The notes under the pieces are model-generated. The model saw only the letters and a list, made by a program, of their open reading frames with translations. It searched no databases and had not been told where the DNA came from. From Lepidurus packardi (Eukaryota; Arthropoda; Branchiopoda; Notostraca; Triopsidae), in contig JAKZAN010000006.1 of the NCBI GenBank assembly GCA_023053545.1, positions 1,679,001-1,743,000 on the forward strand: a DNA stretch of 64,000 nucleotides, read 5' to 3'. Below, piece by piece: positions 23,248 to 36,847 of the stretch. The stretch's first letter is position 1. Each line of letters starts with the position of its first letter. The position numbers and the translations under genes were made by a program.

Positions 23248-23907
23248 ATGATGTCTACTGTTAATTCTGTTGTTCTTGATTACCATAATTCATTACTGCG
23301 CCAATCAGACATAAACCTTTTACGAGGTACGCACTGGCTAAACGATGCCATAATCGGTTTTTATTTTGAGTACCTTGAGCAAAAATTGCGCTCAGCTGAA
23401 GACACTCGAAATGTGTTGCTTCTTAGCCCTGAAGTCACGCAATTAATTAAACTGTCCTCCGATGATATGTTACCCCTAGTTTTGGAACCCCTGGAGGTTG
23501 CAAGCTATTCGTATTGTTTCATGGCAGTTAATGACGCCGTTGATCCGGAGGAAGCTGGTGGATCACATTGGAGTCTTTTAATTTGGGTAAAAGCGAAAAA
23601 GACATTTCTCCATTTGGATTCCTGTCCTGGATCCAACAAGACCAACGCGAAACAAATTGCTGTGAAACTAGCGAAATATTTATTTTTGCCGAATATCAAT
23701 GTAGTGGAACTCAATTGCTCTCGGCAGAACAACCATTACGACTGTGGTATCCATGTGATAGCAAATGCTGAAGCGGCTTTGCAAGCCATAAACTCAAATG
23801 AAGATGTGGAAACTTTAGAAAATCCAACAAGGTTCCCTAATGTTAGCCTTAAACGGCAGGAGATATTGGAGCTTGTAATGGAACTAGCGAAAGAGACAAA
23901 TAATTAA
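23248..23907 (+). CDS. SENP8: NEDD8-specific protease SENP8/DEN1
   Basis: Single exon, 219 aa. The first real ATG is at 23248, with a second at 23251; the open frame upstream of it has no ATG. The C48 cysteine-protease triad is present: His in GGSHWSLL, Asp in FLHLDSC, the oxyanion Gln in SRQNNHYDCG, and the nucleophile Cys in YDCG. The opening VVLDYHNSLLRQSDINLL and HWLNDAIIGFYFEYL match SENP8 (NEDP1), which removes NEDD8 from cullins and processes the NEDD8 precursor. Human SENP8 is 212 aa and also encoded in one coding exon. An AATAAA at about 23946 follows the stop. It converges on adenosine kinase with only 77 nt between stops. Confidence 0.93.
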   Translation: MMSTVNSVVLDYHNSLLRQSDINLLRGTHWLNDAIIGFYFEYLEQKLRSAEDTRNVLLLSPEVTQLIKLSSDDMLPLVLEPLEVASYSYCFMAVNDAVDPEEAGGSHWSLLIWVKAKKTFLHLDSCPGSNKTNAKQIAVKLAKYLFLPNINVVELNCSRQNNHYDCGIHVIANAEAALQAINSNEDVETLENPTRFPNVSLKRQEILELVMELAKETNN

Positions 23908-23984
23908 GACTCACAATTGATTGTACTTATAAAAGGTACACAAAATAATAAAGCAAATGTTTGCATATAAAAGTCAACCGTCAC

Positions 23985-25619
<1,635 letters not shown>

Positions 25620-26183
25620 CCTTTTAGTATTCAGACACACTCTTCGTAACTTAACCGCTTCAACTTCGTAACTACAACCGGCCTGTCAAACTACGACGAG
25701 CGAAGAACTTGTAAGAGAGCTCATTTTCCACATGTTATCAAATTTATACTTAAAAAGAAATCGATCTATGTGCAATATCGATAACACAGAACACAAGACA
25801 CGCCTAGAGGATGAGCTTGGGCGCGCCTGACGCTTTTTCCGGCGTAGCCAAAGCGAAAAGTATTAAAAAAAAAACAAGCGCTGTTCCACAACATGGTCGC
25901 TTGCCATCTACCGGATTTTCAGCTAAACCACCATTTCATAGCAAATGCGAGAGCGAATATCAGGTTACTCACAATATGTGACCGAAAGATGGCACTGAAC
26001 CGACATGCCAAGTTTCACAGTTTTAGCCGTAAGGTGGTGATGCTTCACACTGTAAATGGTGTCAACACGTTTCGGAATCTAGTAATATAACGTTTTCCAA
26101 AACAAACTCGAAAACTGCTTAGTAATATTTTTTCGCCTAACATATCCTGTCCTCGTTTGAGGGGGCTCTTATAGCTTCTTAAA
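25620..26183. other. Divergent promoter between ADK and ELOB
   Basis: About 560 nt between two outward-reading genes. No TATA box stands out. A 65-codon plus-strand frame at 25893-26090 has no similarity I recognise. Confidence 0.5.
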
Positions 26184-26728
26184 ATGGTAACAAAATAATA
26201 CAAAAAATTCCTTATATCACTCAAACTAACATGTTTGGGAACGCTTCCTAGGATGTTTTTTTAATGATCAGGCGGAAGAAAGTTACTATCTTTACTGATG
26301 CAAAGGAAACTACACCTGTATTAGAACTGAAGAAGATTATTCAAGGTAATGTTTCATACGTCAAGTGTTATTATCAATTAGCGGTGTATTATATCCATTA
26401 TTACAGGCATTACAAAGATTGCCCCTGACAACCAGAGACTGTACAAGGATGAACGGGTGATGGAAGACCATCTCACGCTTTCGGACTATGGATTAACATC
26501 TGTATCAGCTCGAGCACAAAGCCCAGCAACTGTCGGTCTGGCTTATCGGTATGAGAGTTGCATTTTCTCTAGCTAAATCGGAACTTTGTCATTTGAAAAT
26601 GATTTTGTTACTACAGAATGGACAGTGGTGACTTTGAAGCTTTGGATGTTACTTCTCTGTCTACTCCACCCGAGTTGCCAGATGTTATGAAGCCGCAGGA
26701 GGCAAGCCACGAGCAAAACTCTTCGTAA
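26184..26728 (+). CDS. ELOB: Elongin-B
   Basis: Four exons: 26184-26186, 26252-26345, 26407-26548 and 26617-26728, giving 116 aa (human 118). The ubiquitin-like domain reads [39 protein letters not shown] and PATVGLAYR, and the tail has [14 protein letters not shown], all typical of elongin B. It pairs with elongin C in VHL and SOCS-box cullin-2/5 ligases and in the elongin transcription complex. The first coding exon appears to be the ATG alone, followed at once by a good donor (GTAACA). Exon 2 then begins GAT GTT TTT, restoring the family's MDVFLMIRR start. Read without that splice the nearby ATG hits a stop after three codons. Confidence 0.92.
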
Positions 26729-27004
26729 AATATCGGGAAGTTGTGCATGAAAATTGGAAGCTTTCAACTGCACTACTCCCAGCTCTAGGATTCTAATTTT
26801 TAAAAGTTCATGTACAGGCTAGGCTTAACGTCAATATTTTTGCGTTGCTCCCAATGAACAACCTCCCAAGAATTTTTGCGTTAATTTTTACGTATCATTT
26901 TGGTGGTTCAAAGAAACATTTTCTGAATCTAATTAACCCCGATACCTATTTTGTTCTTCCTACGGAATAAAAGTTTCCACCCGAAGACTTCAAGTAGCGT
27001 TTTA

Positions 27005-28094
27005 TTAGCTTGACAATATATCGCTATTTACCATGCGATTCAGAAATTCTATATAGCCAGGTTTTTCTCTTGAAGAAGCAGCAACAAAATGGCCACCAGG
27101 ATGAAGAATCACTGTTGGACGAGTGAAGAGCGTTACCAATTCTTCTCCCATTTCTACAAAGAGTAACAGTTATGTTTAACGACAAAAATGTAAGAGCTAC
27201 GCGTTTCAAGTCAGGGGGTGAAATGCTTTATAGAGAACCCCTGGAGTGCTCTCCAATTAGTAACAACCCATGCCAATTCAAATTGGAGGGAAAAGTTTCT
27301 TCAACATCGAGTGTCAAGAATTTCCGTATCTTTCAACCTTAATTGGGGAGCATTCTCCGGGGTATAATTTTTTTTTTTATCTCCGTAACTACTGATTGTG
27401 TTCTATGTACAGTACCGTGTTCCACGATTCTGTCATTTTCTCCGATTACATGTAAGGTAGGAATACCGGCAGAAATCGAGTAAAACTCTTGATGGGGTTC
27501 CAATCTGGATTTAAAGCCAGCTATCATGATGGCAAATCGGAAGGAAAATTTTAATTCTAGAAAAGATCGAAATTAATTTCAATGTGGAACTAATTATGAG
27601 TTCACTTTTTCGTTCCTGCAAGTGGCATAAGATCGAAACAAAACAAGCTCCTTGAGAAAACCCCAGTAATCCATCAAAGTGGCCTTCTGAGTCGAAGACT
27701 TGTTCAATTAGAGCTAGACTTTCTTCAAACCCATGGCAATAGTCAGTCTTGTCGTGTGAGTTGAATGTTTGCTGCTTCGTACTATACCACCAGCCTTTCT
27801 GGTCTAACAATAAATGAAATAAAACGGCAAATTTCCAATAAAAAATAATACCTTCACAAGGGACTAGAGAGTCGGTCTCATTTTCATTGGCCAATGGATG
27901 TGAAATATGCGGTGCTGTTATAAAAACTAACTCGGCATATTTCTTTATAATTTTTCTAAACGAACCAAGTTTATCCTTGAAAGCCTTACCGTTTTGCCTG
28001 TACCCATGCAGGCATAGAATCTAGAAAAAGGGAACAAAATAAACCCTCTCATAACTCCGACACACATTCTCTTGTAAATACGTACTTTTAGCAT
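27005..28094 (-). CDS. OVCA2: OVCA2/FSH1-family serine hydrolase
   Basis: Five exons: 28094-28086, 28020-27852, 27803-27606, 27556-27416 and 27153-27005, giving 221 aa (human OVCA2 227). Exon 1 codes only MLK. The alpha/beta-hydrolase core shows ILCLHGYRQNG, GWWYS, the nucleophile elbow GLLGFSQGA, the Asp in VIGENDRIV and the His in HPGGHFVAASS, a complete Ser-Asp-His triad. Members hydrolyse small or medium-chain esters; physiological substrates are not settled. The last intron is 262 nt, unusually long for this window. It is head to head with the pyrroline-5-carboxylate reductase gene. Confidence 0.87.
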
Positions 28095-28860
28095 GTCTCA
28101 TTCGATTCACGAACGAAATGTAAACATAACACTTCAGCGTATCATGCTCAGCAATCAAATCGTCGGCAATCCCTAGCTTGGCATACAAGCGCGCCTTCAC
28201 GTGGCCAACTTACATATTTTTTTCAAATATTCGCACTGTTCAAGAACCTCGTTTCTCGGTAATTACTAGCTTAAGTTGTATGCAAAGTAGATCTTTGTAG
28301 GAATGTAATGATTTAGGGGATGTTTTACCTTACATCAGCTGCACGGATCCCACGGAGCAAGTATCATATAGCTGTTACCATGGTACAATAAAGGTAAGCT
28401 AGTAAGGTTTCATCAGTGGGTCAAACGAGCGCATCTGCATAAGCGAATATATTCAGGTTCAACGACCTTACTTTCCAGCCACGTGCAAATGGTCAGTTCA
28501 GGTCAAATTCGCTTATATTTCCATTGCGCATAGGCAAGGGGTTGTGTTCACTCGGTGTAATTATACCATATACCGTAAACTAACGTAAAATTGCCAAAGA
28601 TTATACGAACTGCTAAGGTTTACCAGACGACAAGCACAAAACCTGATTTTCTGGGTTATGAACTGGAATAAAGGAGAAAATGTTATTGTAAGCCTTTTTT
28701 GTTTTGCTTTTCCATTTCAGAATGGGGTCACGTATTTATTTCCCTGGTGGAAGTTTTCAAGCCAGTTGCCGACGACATCGCGAGTGGAATGGAAGGTTTA
28801 TTTTGCTAGTCTTCTCTCTTAATTGAATTACGCTTGCTTTCATCGATCAAAATTCTAAAA
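28095..28860. other. Divergent promoter between OVCA2 and P5C reductase
   Basis: About 770 nt. It contains two inverted copies of ATAAGCGAAT (about 28439-28449 and 28508-28517), a possible regulatory dyad. No coding exon is supported; a non-coding first exon of either gene may lie here. Confidence 0.45.
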
Positions 28861-30053
28861 ATGCTGAAAGTGGGTTTTATCGGTTGTGGAAAAATGGCTC
28901 AAGCTCTTGCCAAAGGTTTCATTGCCGGAGGTACTAGTTACGAATAAAAGTGTTAAAATAAAAGCCATCTTAATTTATTGATCATTTCAACATGTTGATT
29001 TACATGTTTCCCTTCTGTCTAAAGGAATTTCGAGACCACAGGATATAATTGGTAGCTCACCCCGCACGGATTCCCAGTTCATCGAAGAATTCGCCGTAAG
29101 TGAACAATTATTATGTACGTCCTTTTTAAAAATGAAACAATTCTATGTACGTGTCCTTAAACGATTTCTTTCGTCTGCAGAGTTTGGGCTGCAATACAAG
29201 TCACGAAAATACGCAAGTATTGGAGCAATCCAACGTAGTGGTAGTAGCGACTAAGCCACCTTTGGTACCAAAAGTATTGACCGAAGTTAATCCAGTGGTA
29301 TCTTCAAGTCATCTCATAATCTCTATTGCAATGGGTATTCCCATAATTAATCTCGAGCAGGTAACGCCTATATATGTTAAAGAGGACGAAAGATTGACAA
29401 TTAATACGCCTTCTTTTAGATGTTGCCTCGAAAAACTCGGGTCGTTCGAGTTATGCCGAATACACCGTGCTTAGTGCGGAGTGGAGCTTCGGTGTTTTCC
29501 TGCGGAGCTGCTACAAAACCGGAGGATGCAGCTGTTGTCAAACGTCTCTTTACTGCAGTAGGCATGGTAGAAGAAGTGCCAGAAGTACTCATTGATGCCG
29601 TCACGGGGTTGAGTGGCTCTGGCCCGGCATATGTAAGCAGCTAAGCGATCACAATGCAAACGACATCTGAATACTGCAAAACCACAAAACCAAAACTATC
29701 CTATTTCCATAACTAGATGTATATTGCTATGGAAGCAATGGCCGACGGAGGAGTAAAGATGGGTATCCCACGTGATCTGGCATATCGGCTAACAGCGCAG
29801 ACTTTGATTGGTGCAGCCAAAATGGTTCTTCAAACCGGAAAACATCCAGGATCTTTGAAAGATGACGTATGCTCACCTGCAGGTATAGGATATAAAAAAA
29901 GGCAAAAGCCTGACGAAACGTTTTAGCAATTGAATCATAGGGTCCACGATCCAAGCAGTATACCATCTAGAGAAAGCTGGACTCCGTGCATCACTCATGG
30001 AAGCTGTTCAAGCAGCGACGCTGAAATCTAAGCAAACGGGTCGTAAAGAATAA
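28861..30053 (+). CDS. Pyrroline-5-carboxylate reductase
   Basis: Six exons: 28861-28930, 29025-29095, 29181-29360, 29420-29632, 29717-29882 and 29941-30053, giving 270 aa. A Rossmann start [16 protein letters not shown] begins at residue 5, so there is no presequence. [20 protein letters not shown] and the C-terminal signature [32 protein letters not shown] and [13 protein letters not shown] complete the enzyme. It reduces pyrroline-5-carboxylate to proline with NAD(P)H. The short N-terminus and length fit the cytosolic PYCR3/PYCRL-like group better than mitochondrial PYCR1/2, but I cannot decide the paralogue without alignment. All exon phases agree. Confidence 0.92.
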
Positions 30054-30582
30054 CTTGCCTTTTAGTCTAAATTTTTGTAAGGAAAATAAATGTGATAAAG
30101 CGGATACCGTGGTACCCGCTTCAGCGGATACCGCTTGAAGTAACAGTAAACCTGTAAATACATAAAGATAGGTAATTTTGCTAAGACTTCCATTTTTCTT
30201 TTCTTTCAACGTTTACAAGACGGGCATCACAGTGACGAGTATTTCCACTCTGTTCATCGCACATTTCTTGTCTTCTGTAACAAATCATAACTCAAGCGCC
30301 CCAACCGAAGCCAAACCATGGTGCCAAATTTCCAGTAGAGCAGTGAAAGTGCACACTGCACAGAGCCGAACAGGGACTACTACTTTAGTAACGTAGCGTA
30401 CGTAGAACAAAATGCAGAAAGGCGAGAAGAGAAAACCCAAAGAGGCGCAGGTTGATCAAAATTAAGAAAGGACAAGGAGAAGCACTACTTTTTTCCTGCC
30501 ATAACAGTGGAGCATATAGAAGGGCAATTGTTAGGATTTTCCGACGTAAAAGCTCCTCAATATCATTGCTCCAATATCTTAG
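30054..30582. other. 3' ends of P5C reductase and TMCC
   Basis: Convergent gap of about 530 nt. AATAAA at about 30085 follows the reductase stop. A short direct repeat of GCGGATACCG lies at about 30099-30138. No gene seen. Confidence 0.5.
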
Positions 30583-33500
30583 TTAAGACCTAGCCAACGC
30601 TTGCTTATAGTGCCGTATAACGTGTGATCCTAAATCTTTCAACTCGGGCCACTGCTTGAAAACGAAGGCTATAACAAAGACTAAAATCACGGTACTCAGC
30701 GTTCGAAATCTGAAATCATGGATATATACATAAATTTAATAAACTAAATTTGTAAATATTTCAGCATCATACCTCGTTTTTAAAAAAGGAGCCATGACTC
30801 CGACTGCAGTCGATACTAGGACGAGTAACAGCTGCAGAATGGTTAAAACCATATTAATAAGCTTGACTAAAACTGCTCTGGCATTTGAATTCTCGATGCC
30901 TTCTAACGTAACATATTGCTGATGCTGTTGCTGATGTTCCATTTTCGAAATCTGCAATCGTGGATGTAGTAAGAGAATTTTCATACAAGACTTATTGGGG
31001 GGGTGTAAGAAAACTTACTCGCGTTTGACACGCATCCAAAAGATCATGGATGTCCCTGAGTCTTTCTTCTGACTGATACTGCACTTTTTCTTCCATGTCC
31101 GTGACACCTTGCCTTAAGTTCTCCACCTCATTTTGATGCAACTCGGTCAAATCATTAATTTGCTCTTCCAAACGTTCAAGCCGAAAACGCTCTTCTTGCA
31201 AGGCCGAAGTTAAATACTGTACTTCTTGTTGGAAACTTTGCTGTGAAATTAGAAACGATGCTATTAGTATAACAACCTTTGATTTAAGGAAATAGGAGAA
31301 AAAGAAAAAAAGGGAGTTTGTCAGGAGTGGGATTTGAACCCACGCCCGGAAGACCGGACTGCGACCTGAACGCAGCGCCTTAGACCGCTCGGCCATCCTG
31401 ACATATTGAACTTCACAGGATCGTTGAATCTGAAGGGAATCGGGCACACATCACATTACCTTTTGCGCTTCTATTTCTTCCCTGAGTCGCTCCACTTCTT
31501 CGCGACGATCTTGCAATTCCAAGAACAAAGATTCGAGTCCCATTCCAAGGAAATTCCCCAAATTCCCCTGGCCCATATTCATCAGTCCCAAACCTGAGCC
31601 TTGAAGATGTCGAGGAGAGAGAGGAATTCCGCCTGCCATGGATTCGGATGTGACGGAACTCCCGCACTCGGACCCTTCTTCCGACGTATACTTCCCACCC
31701 GATCCTTGACCGCCACCACCGGAGCCTTGACTTGGCAACGTACCAGCTAAAAACCCGGAATATACTTACATAACGTATGCGTAAAAAAGGCAAAATATAA
31801 GCCAAAATAACTGTAACGGATGCAAGAAACACAAAACTAAGAAGCTTCTTTACTTTTACCGTGCCCTGGTAAGGAATTCGATGTACCGAGAGCTGAACCA
31901 GCGTTGGCATGGCCTGGTAAACTGGAACTTCCTCCATGAAGTTGTGGCCTTTCGCTGCTCGTAGTCATATTTTCCTCCACCACAGGCTCTCCGTTTCCTT
32001 TTCCACAATAGAAGAAGTACATAAGATATCTTCTGTGAGTTGTATGTCTTACGTGTGATGGCGTTAATGTTGTCTGCACTGCCAAATTTGTTTCGTATAA
32101 GATGAGCAAACTCTCGTGGCTTTGACATCACAGTCCTAGAAGTACGAAAGCAATTGAGACATTTAAATTCAGTTCTACAATACATTCGAGCAAATGAAAA
32201 GTACGAAACGAGTGCAAAACAAACAGGCAAAGCAAACGTAAACACTGCTTCTAGAAAATTGGCAAATCCTTACCCAGACAAACCCGTAAAGCCATCCCTT
32301 ATATTACCTCCCACATTTCTACCAAAAAGCAAACACATCAACAACAGGCATTAGTGTTAGAAACGGTTAATAAAGAAGATTTGGATGCATTTATAGTTTC
32401 CTACTTTCTGCATTCCTAACCAGTTCAGAAATAGAGAAGTTACATTGAAAAAGCAACCAGAAATATGTTTTCCACGTGTACGATACAGTTTTTCTCATTT
32501 TCACCCGAAGCTAAGTGGCGTAATTATTGCAAGTACGGAAAATAACATACTTGAGTCCCATTCCCACATCCCTGAGCATTTGTCGTGGTGGGCGTGGTCC
32601 TGTAAGTCCGTTAGCCTCAGTATCTTTCAATTTTCGTTGATAGGTCTCCAATTTCTTTTGCAGTTGCACAATAGCTTGAGCAGACTTGGCGTTTTTCTTT
32701 TCAAACATGGCTTTTAGGCGAGATTGTTGACCCTTATCTGCATTCGTGGTTAAGCGCAAGTACTCATTAACATTATCTAAAAATTTTAAAAAAAGTAATA
32801 GGGAAACTTATTCTAAAAGACGAAAAAAACCTTAGATTTACCATCACGCGCTGTCTGTTCGGCTTTGATTCGTTCTCGTGTCTTGCAGATCTTGAGTTGT
32901 ATACTCTCCATAGCCAAACGTAATCGAGCCAAGTCTTGTCCGCTACTTCCGTCTGGATCATCACCGCAATCCGTAACCCCGCCCGTAGCAAGAGTAGTTC
33001 CTGATGGATTATCAACCTGTATACAGAAAAAAGAGGGTAAGAATTAGACACTGGAAAGCCACATAAGACGGTGTAACATCTATCAATGTCCCTAGTTTTT
33101 CCTAGATTTGACAAATATGGAAGAAGCTAAACGAGAACTACAACCCATTCCTAGCGCAACTCACGCATTTTGGGACATGTTGACTAATCATAAGAAACTT
33201 ATGTTTTTTCATTGATTTCCGCATTCTAAGATAACGCACATACATCATAGGTATAATAGACACCATACTCGGTCGACCTTTAATAAGGGAAACAAATTTG
33301 GTGGATATTCTTAGACGGATAACGGTAGTTTTTTTTAACAGCAAGGGTGTTCGGTAGTCCATGTAAAACTACCGTTTTAACCCTTATCGAAATTCTTATT
33401 TCCTCACAACTGTACGACACAATCATCCGTTTTCTGTCCCCAATGAAACAAGCAATCAAAAACAATAGAGCCCTTTAAGAGCCTGTTTCTCATTGTGGGA

Positions 33501-36256
33501 TTCTTATTCAAGGTTTAGAGAAGAAAAGAGGCTGCTTGAAAGATAGGTTCTAAGAAACGGGATCTGAGAAAACCTCAATGGTGAAAAAACCTTAATGGGA
33601 TTTTTTGGGGTCTATCTTTACCAAGTCCGTTTCATCGAGGCTTGATTGATGAGCGAGTCCTATAGAAGGCGTAAAAGGCGTATTATAGTCTTCAATTCCG
33701 GGAAGGTGGCCAGCACGGGGCGTTGAGCAGGTGGATGACCAATGAGAAGGGGCGTGGTTACTGCTTTCAACTCCTCCCCCCGTTTCTGCACCACCGCTTA
33801 CGCCATTCTTCCCGTTAGTACTGATGCTATTGCTAACAACAGGAGCCAAAACTGTTTGCTGGGTTGCGTTCGCTGCGGCATTCGCTTGAATGTTGTGCTG
33901 CTCCTCAGCATGAGCCTTTTCGTTTTTTGTCTCGGACTTGGCTTCTTTATCCGTCTTCCGACCGGGTACGGGCGATTTTTTCCGCGGTTTGTGCCCAGCA
34001 GTAGAAGCGGTCTGATTTTGACTATCAGTCGATCGTTTCCTATCAAACAAAGAATCACAAAGAGAGTCAATTTACATTCAAATGTGCAAAAATACACTGC
34101 AGATCCTAGCTTCAGTGCGCAGCACTACTTCATATAAAAACACATACAACCGACGGATACGATCCAAATTAGTATTCAAAACACGCTCCAAAGGGCCTTT
34201 AGGAGGCTGTTTTCTGAACACAGGGATCTGGCCTCATATTACAGACACCTTTTAACGGATGGTGAAAAAAAGTAGCTTCGATTTTTATATTTTCAATACA
34301 CTGTGCACCTGCTGCTTTAAGCAAGGACTCTTTTATGCAGATCTGTGCACTGAACATAAAACTTTAGAAGTTTTGTTGCTGTTGCAATTATCGATAGCTT
34401 ACGGTGCTTGTGCACGAAAGGTTAATCTTTTCAAGATAAGATCAATCTTAATATCTATCTTAATGGTCTGTCAGATTAAATGTACAGTTTGGTGAGTGAA
34501 ACGCTTCGCGGTCGGAATTCGACTTTTGCTAAGGCTTCTAAAGTGGACGAATGGAAATGCTCGCCGTTGCATTTCTACGCAATATATTGCGTGGTACATT
34601 TTCATTCACGACAAGCAAATACGCAAGGACATTAGGCATTCAATTAAAGTTCGAATGTTACGGGATCGGGTTCGTTGGCCTACATATAACTTTGGAAGAA
34701 AGAGCCAAGGCTCAAGGCGAGAAAAAAATCCGATATCGATTTCCTCTTAAATGACGCACAAGGTCACCCCTCCAACCTCCACCCAGTTTCACCCCATTTC
34801 TGCTCTATTTAAAGCAACCCAATCTCATCTATCGCTACACCCTCGCTTACTGTTCATAAATGCTTCAGTCTAGAAAATATGTGCAAAATATGTGTCGTAT
34901 ATATGTGTAATCTATTTTCTAGGTAAACACAAACGACCTGAATCGCCTCAGCCCAAAAAAGGATCTATTACATAAGTAAGTGTGACAGTCCTAAGTTGCG
35001 TTCTCGAACTTCTCGGCACCTGCCAACACCACATGTATGCCGTGACAAGCAACGTAAGGAACGAACTCGGATGCGCTCCAAGATACATTCAATATTGGTT
35101 TACTAATACCAACTGGCAGTACTGTTCTTATGTTATGAGCCTTTTCCTCGTATGTCGAGCAAATGTGCGTTTGACGGCAAAATTAAAGTCGAACGACGTG
35201 AGCAATTCAGGTCTACGAAATGACGAAACCATCTATAGCGACTTTACGCGCTGTATTGATAACTCCGAGACACTTGCTGGGCTTATCCATAGCACAAAAT
35301 ATTTGTTTTAGTGCTACCGTAACACAGTGCTCTAAAGGCTCTATTCACACGGTACAACACGTCCGGTTTATGTTAGTAATACCGTATGAATGCAGATGTT
35401 TCCATAGTGACCCACAACTAACAATGCTTCGGTAGAAGCTTTTCCAATTGTTAGACAATCGTACTGAAATCTAAGCTTGCAGGAATATGATACCCTAAAC
35501 GCTGCAAAGCCCTAATGTCGCGGAGCGAGACAAGGATGTCCTTACAGGAATAAATGATAAGATTATCACACCGCACTGATCTTAGAATGATTAACTGACA
35601 TTAATGTAATACCAAAGAAAAATCTGATGTGGGAAACCCATAAAAATCTAATTCTTTAGAAATATTTTTGTATCAAATGAGCTTCAAATTTGGAACCTGA
35701 AAGAGAAAATGACCGAAAACGAGCAGGGACATTTTTTAATGTCCGATTTGACTTATCGCTTAGTAGACTAAAAGCTTTGCCTCGTATGAACCTCAGCAGG
35801 ACCCCGAACTTCAAAGCATGATAACAACGGTATTAAACTCTTTTATTTCCTTGTTTTTGGCAGATGAATTTTTACTCCAAACAGCCCAAAAATTGCTAGT
35901 TTGTAAGTGAGTGACGCAGACAGCTAAGTATATGCACCACACGCAAGAATGCAATCGAACATTAGGCGCAATCTAAAGAGCCAGCCTTAAAAATAACCCC
36001 TGAAAAGAATTTGAAAGCTTCTAAAAATGACGGGAAGGCGATAACCCTAAAAAATGAAAATCATTAATTACTGTATAAGTGTCTGGCCGCTGTTGGCAGA
36101 TGAAAGAACTGCCGGGGTTGCTGGCTGAGAAGGCGTGGTAGCGGCTAAAGGAAAGGCGATTCTTGCCGGTGAGGAACTTCGACTTGACGGTTTACTGGAA
36201 CCGCTCCTTCCCGTTACAGCGGGTGTGTTGCCACTGGATACTTGCAGCCTTTCCAT
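30583..36256 (-). CDS. TMCC-family transmembrane and coiled-coil protein
   Basis: Eleven coding exons: 36256-36072, 34213-34151, 34039-33622, 33016-32842, 32776-32551, 32135-32053, 31997-31860, 31746-31460, 31240-31019, 30951-30773 and 30709-30583; about 700 aa. The order is a disordered Ser/Pro N-terminus, [20 protein letters not shown], a coiled coil ([20 protein letters not shown]), the family block [20 protein letters not shown], a Gly/Ser-rich linker, a long coiled coil ending SCQT-like [15 protein letters not shown], and two C-terminal membrane helices. The last half matches TMCC1/2/3 (fly Dementin), which sit in the ER membrane, bind ribosomes and mark ER-endosome fission sites. The first exon is separated by an 1.86-kb intron and is the weakest part of the model; it was picked because its donor phase matches. 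A tRNA-Leu gene lies in the intron 31241-31459. Confidence 0.85.
31319..31402 (-). tRNA. tRNA-Leu (anticodon CAG), inside a TMCC intron
   Basis: 84-nt cloverleaf read on the minus strand. The acceptor stem GTCAGGA pairs with TCCTGAC, discriminator A. The D-arm has GGCCGAGCGGTCTAAGGC (A and B box context typical of tRNA-Leu), the anticodon stem-loop GCGTTCAGGTCGC has anticodon CAG, a long variable arm follows, and the T-arm is GGGTTCAAATCCC. It has no intron and lies in sense orientation within the host gene's 219-nt intron. A TTTC-rich pol III terminator is plausible downstream. Confidence 0.95.
34214..36071. other. TMCC intron 1
   Basis: 1,858-nt AT-rich intron, by far the longest in this gene. 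Plus-strand frames at 34496-34754 and 34982-35311 lack similarity and splice context. It could hold an alternative TMCC first exon or enhancer sequence; I cannot show either. Confidence 0.5.
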
Positions 36257-36552
36257 TCCTTGGCCAGACAATATTATTACACGCGTGAGTAGGCGACAGC
36301 ACTGCAGAACGGCTGAATAATAGGGGAAGCTCTGACAACTCGAAAATCAGGGAATTTGGATCAATGCAAGTAGTGGGACCAGGGGCGTAGGATGTTAGCG
36401 GTCATCATGAACTCCAGGACATCGGCACCTGATCAAAAAGAAAGTTGGATAAAAAACAATTTGGGAAGGCAGCTGGATAAAAATCACAATAACAACCACT
36501 GTCAAGCCAATATTACATATTACTGTAGCATAAAAATACAGAAAAAGTAATT

Positions 36553-36634
36553 TGGCAGCGGTGGGATTCGAACCCACGCCTCCGAGGAGACTGGTGCCTT
36601 AAACCAGCGCCTTAGACCGCTCGGCCACGCTACC
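36553..36634 (-). tRNA. tRNA-Leu (anticodon TAA)
   Basis: 82-nt class II tRNA on the minus strand. Acceptor GGTAGCG pairs with CGCTGCC with one G-T style mismatch, discriminator A. D-arm GGCCGAGCGGTCTAAGGC, anticodon loop TTTAAGG with anticodon TAA, variable arm TCTCCTCGGAGG-like, T-arm GGGTTCGAATCCC. No intron. Confidence 0.93.
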
Positions 36635-36847
36635 TTGCATACAGTCTACACTTCAAAACTGCTCAGTCAGCTTCAATTGGATAATAGAATCTACATTACT
36701 GAGAGCGTTGTATGTTTACACTTTTCGGGGTACGTGAGATTCGTGATGAATATGAATAGAAATGAAATTTGAACAAACGGTACAAATTGGTTTAAAATTA
36801 TTCAGATTTGTGTAAAAAAATAAAATATAAACAAATGCAAAACGATT

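Noticed and set aside
25893-26090. 65-codon frame between ADK and ELOB
   Set aside because: No similarity, no splice context, and it lies in a divergent promoter.
26252-26345. Apparent frameshift in elongin B (ATG TTT TTT TAA near the start)
   Set aside because: The ATG straddles a splice acceptor. With the ATG-only exon at 26184 the frame reads MDVFLMIRR, so the gene is intact.
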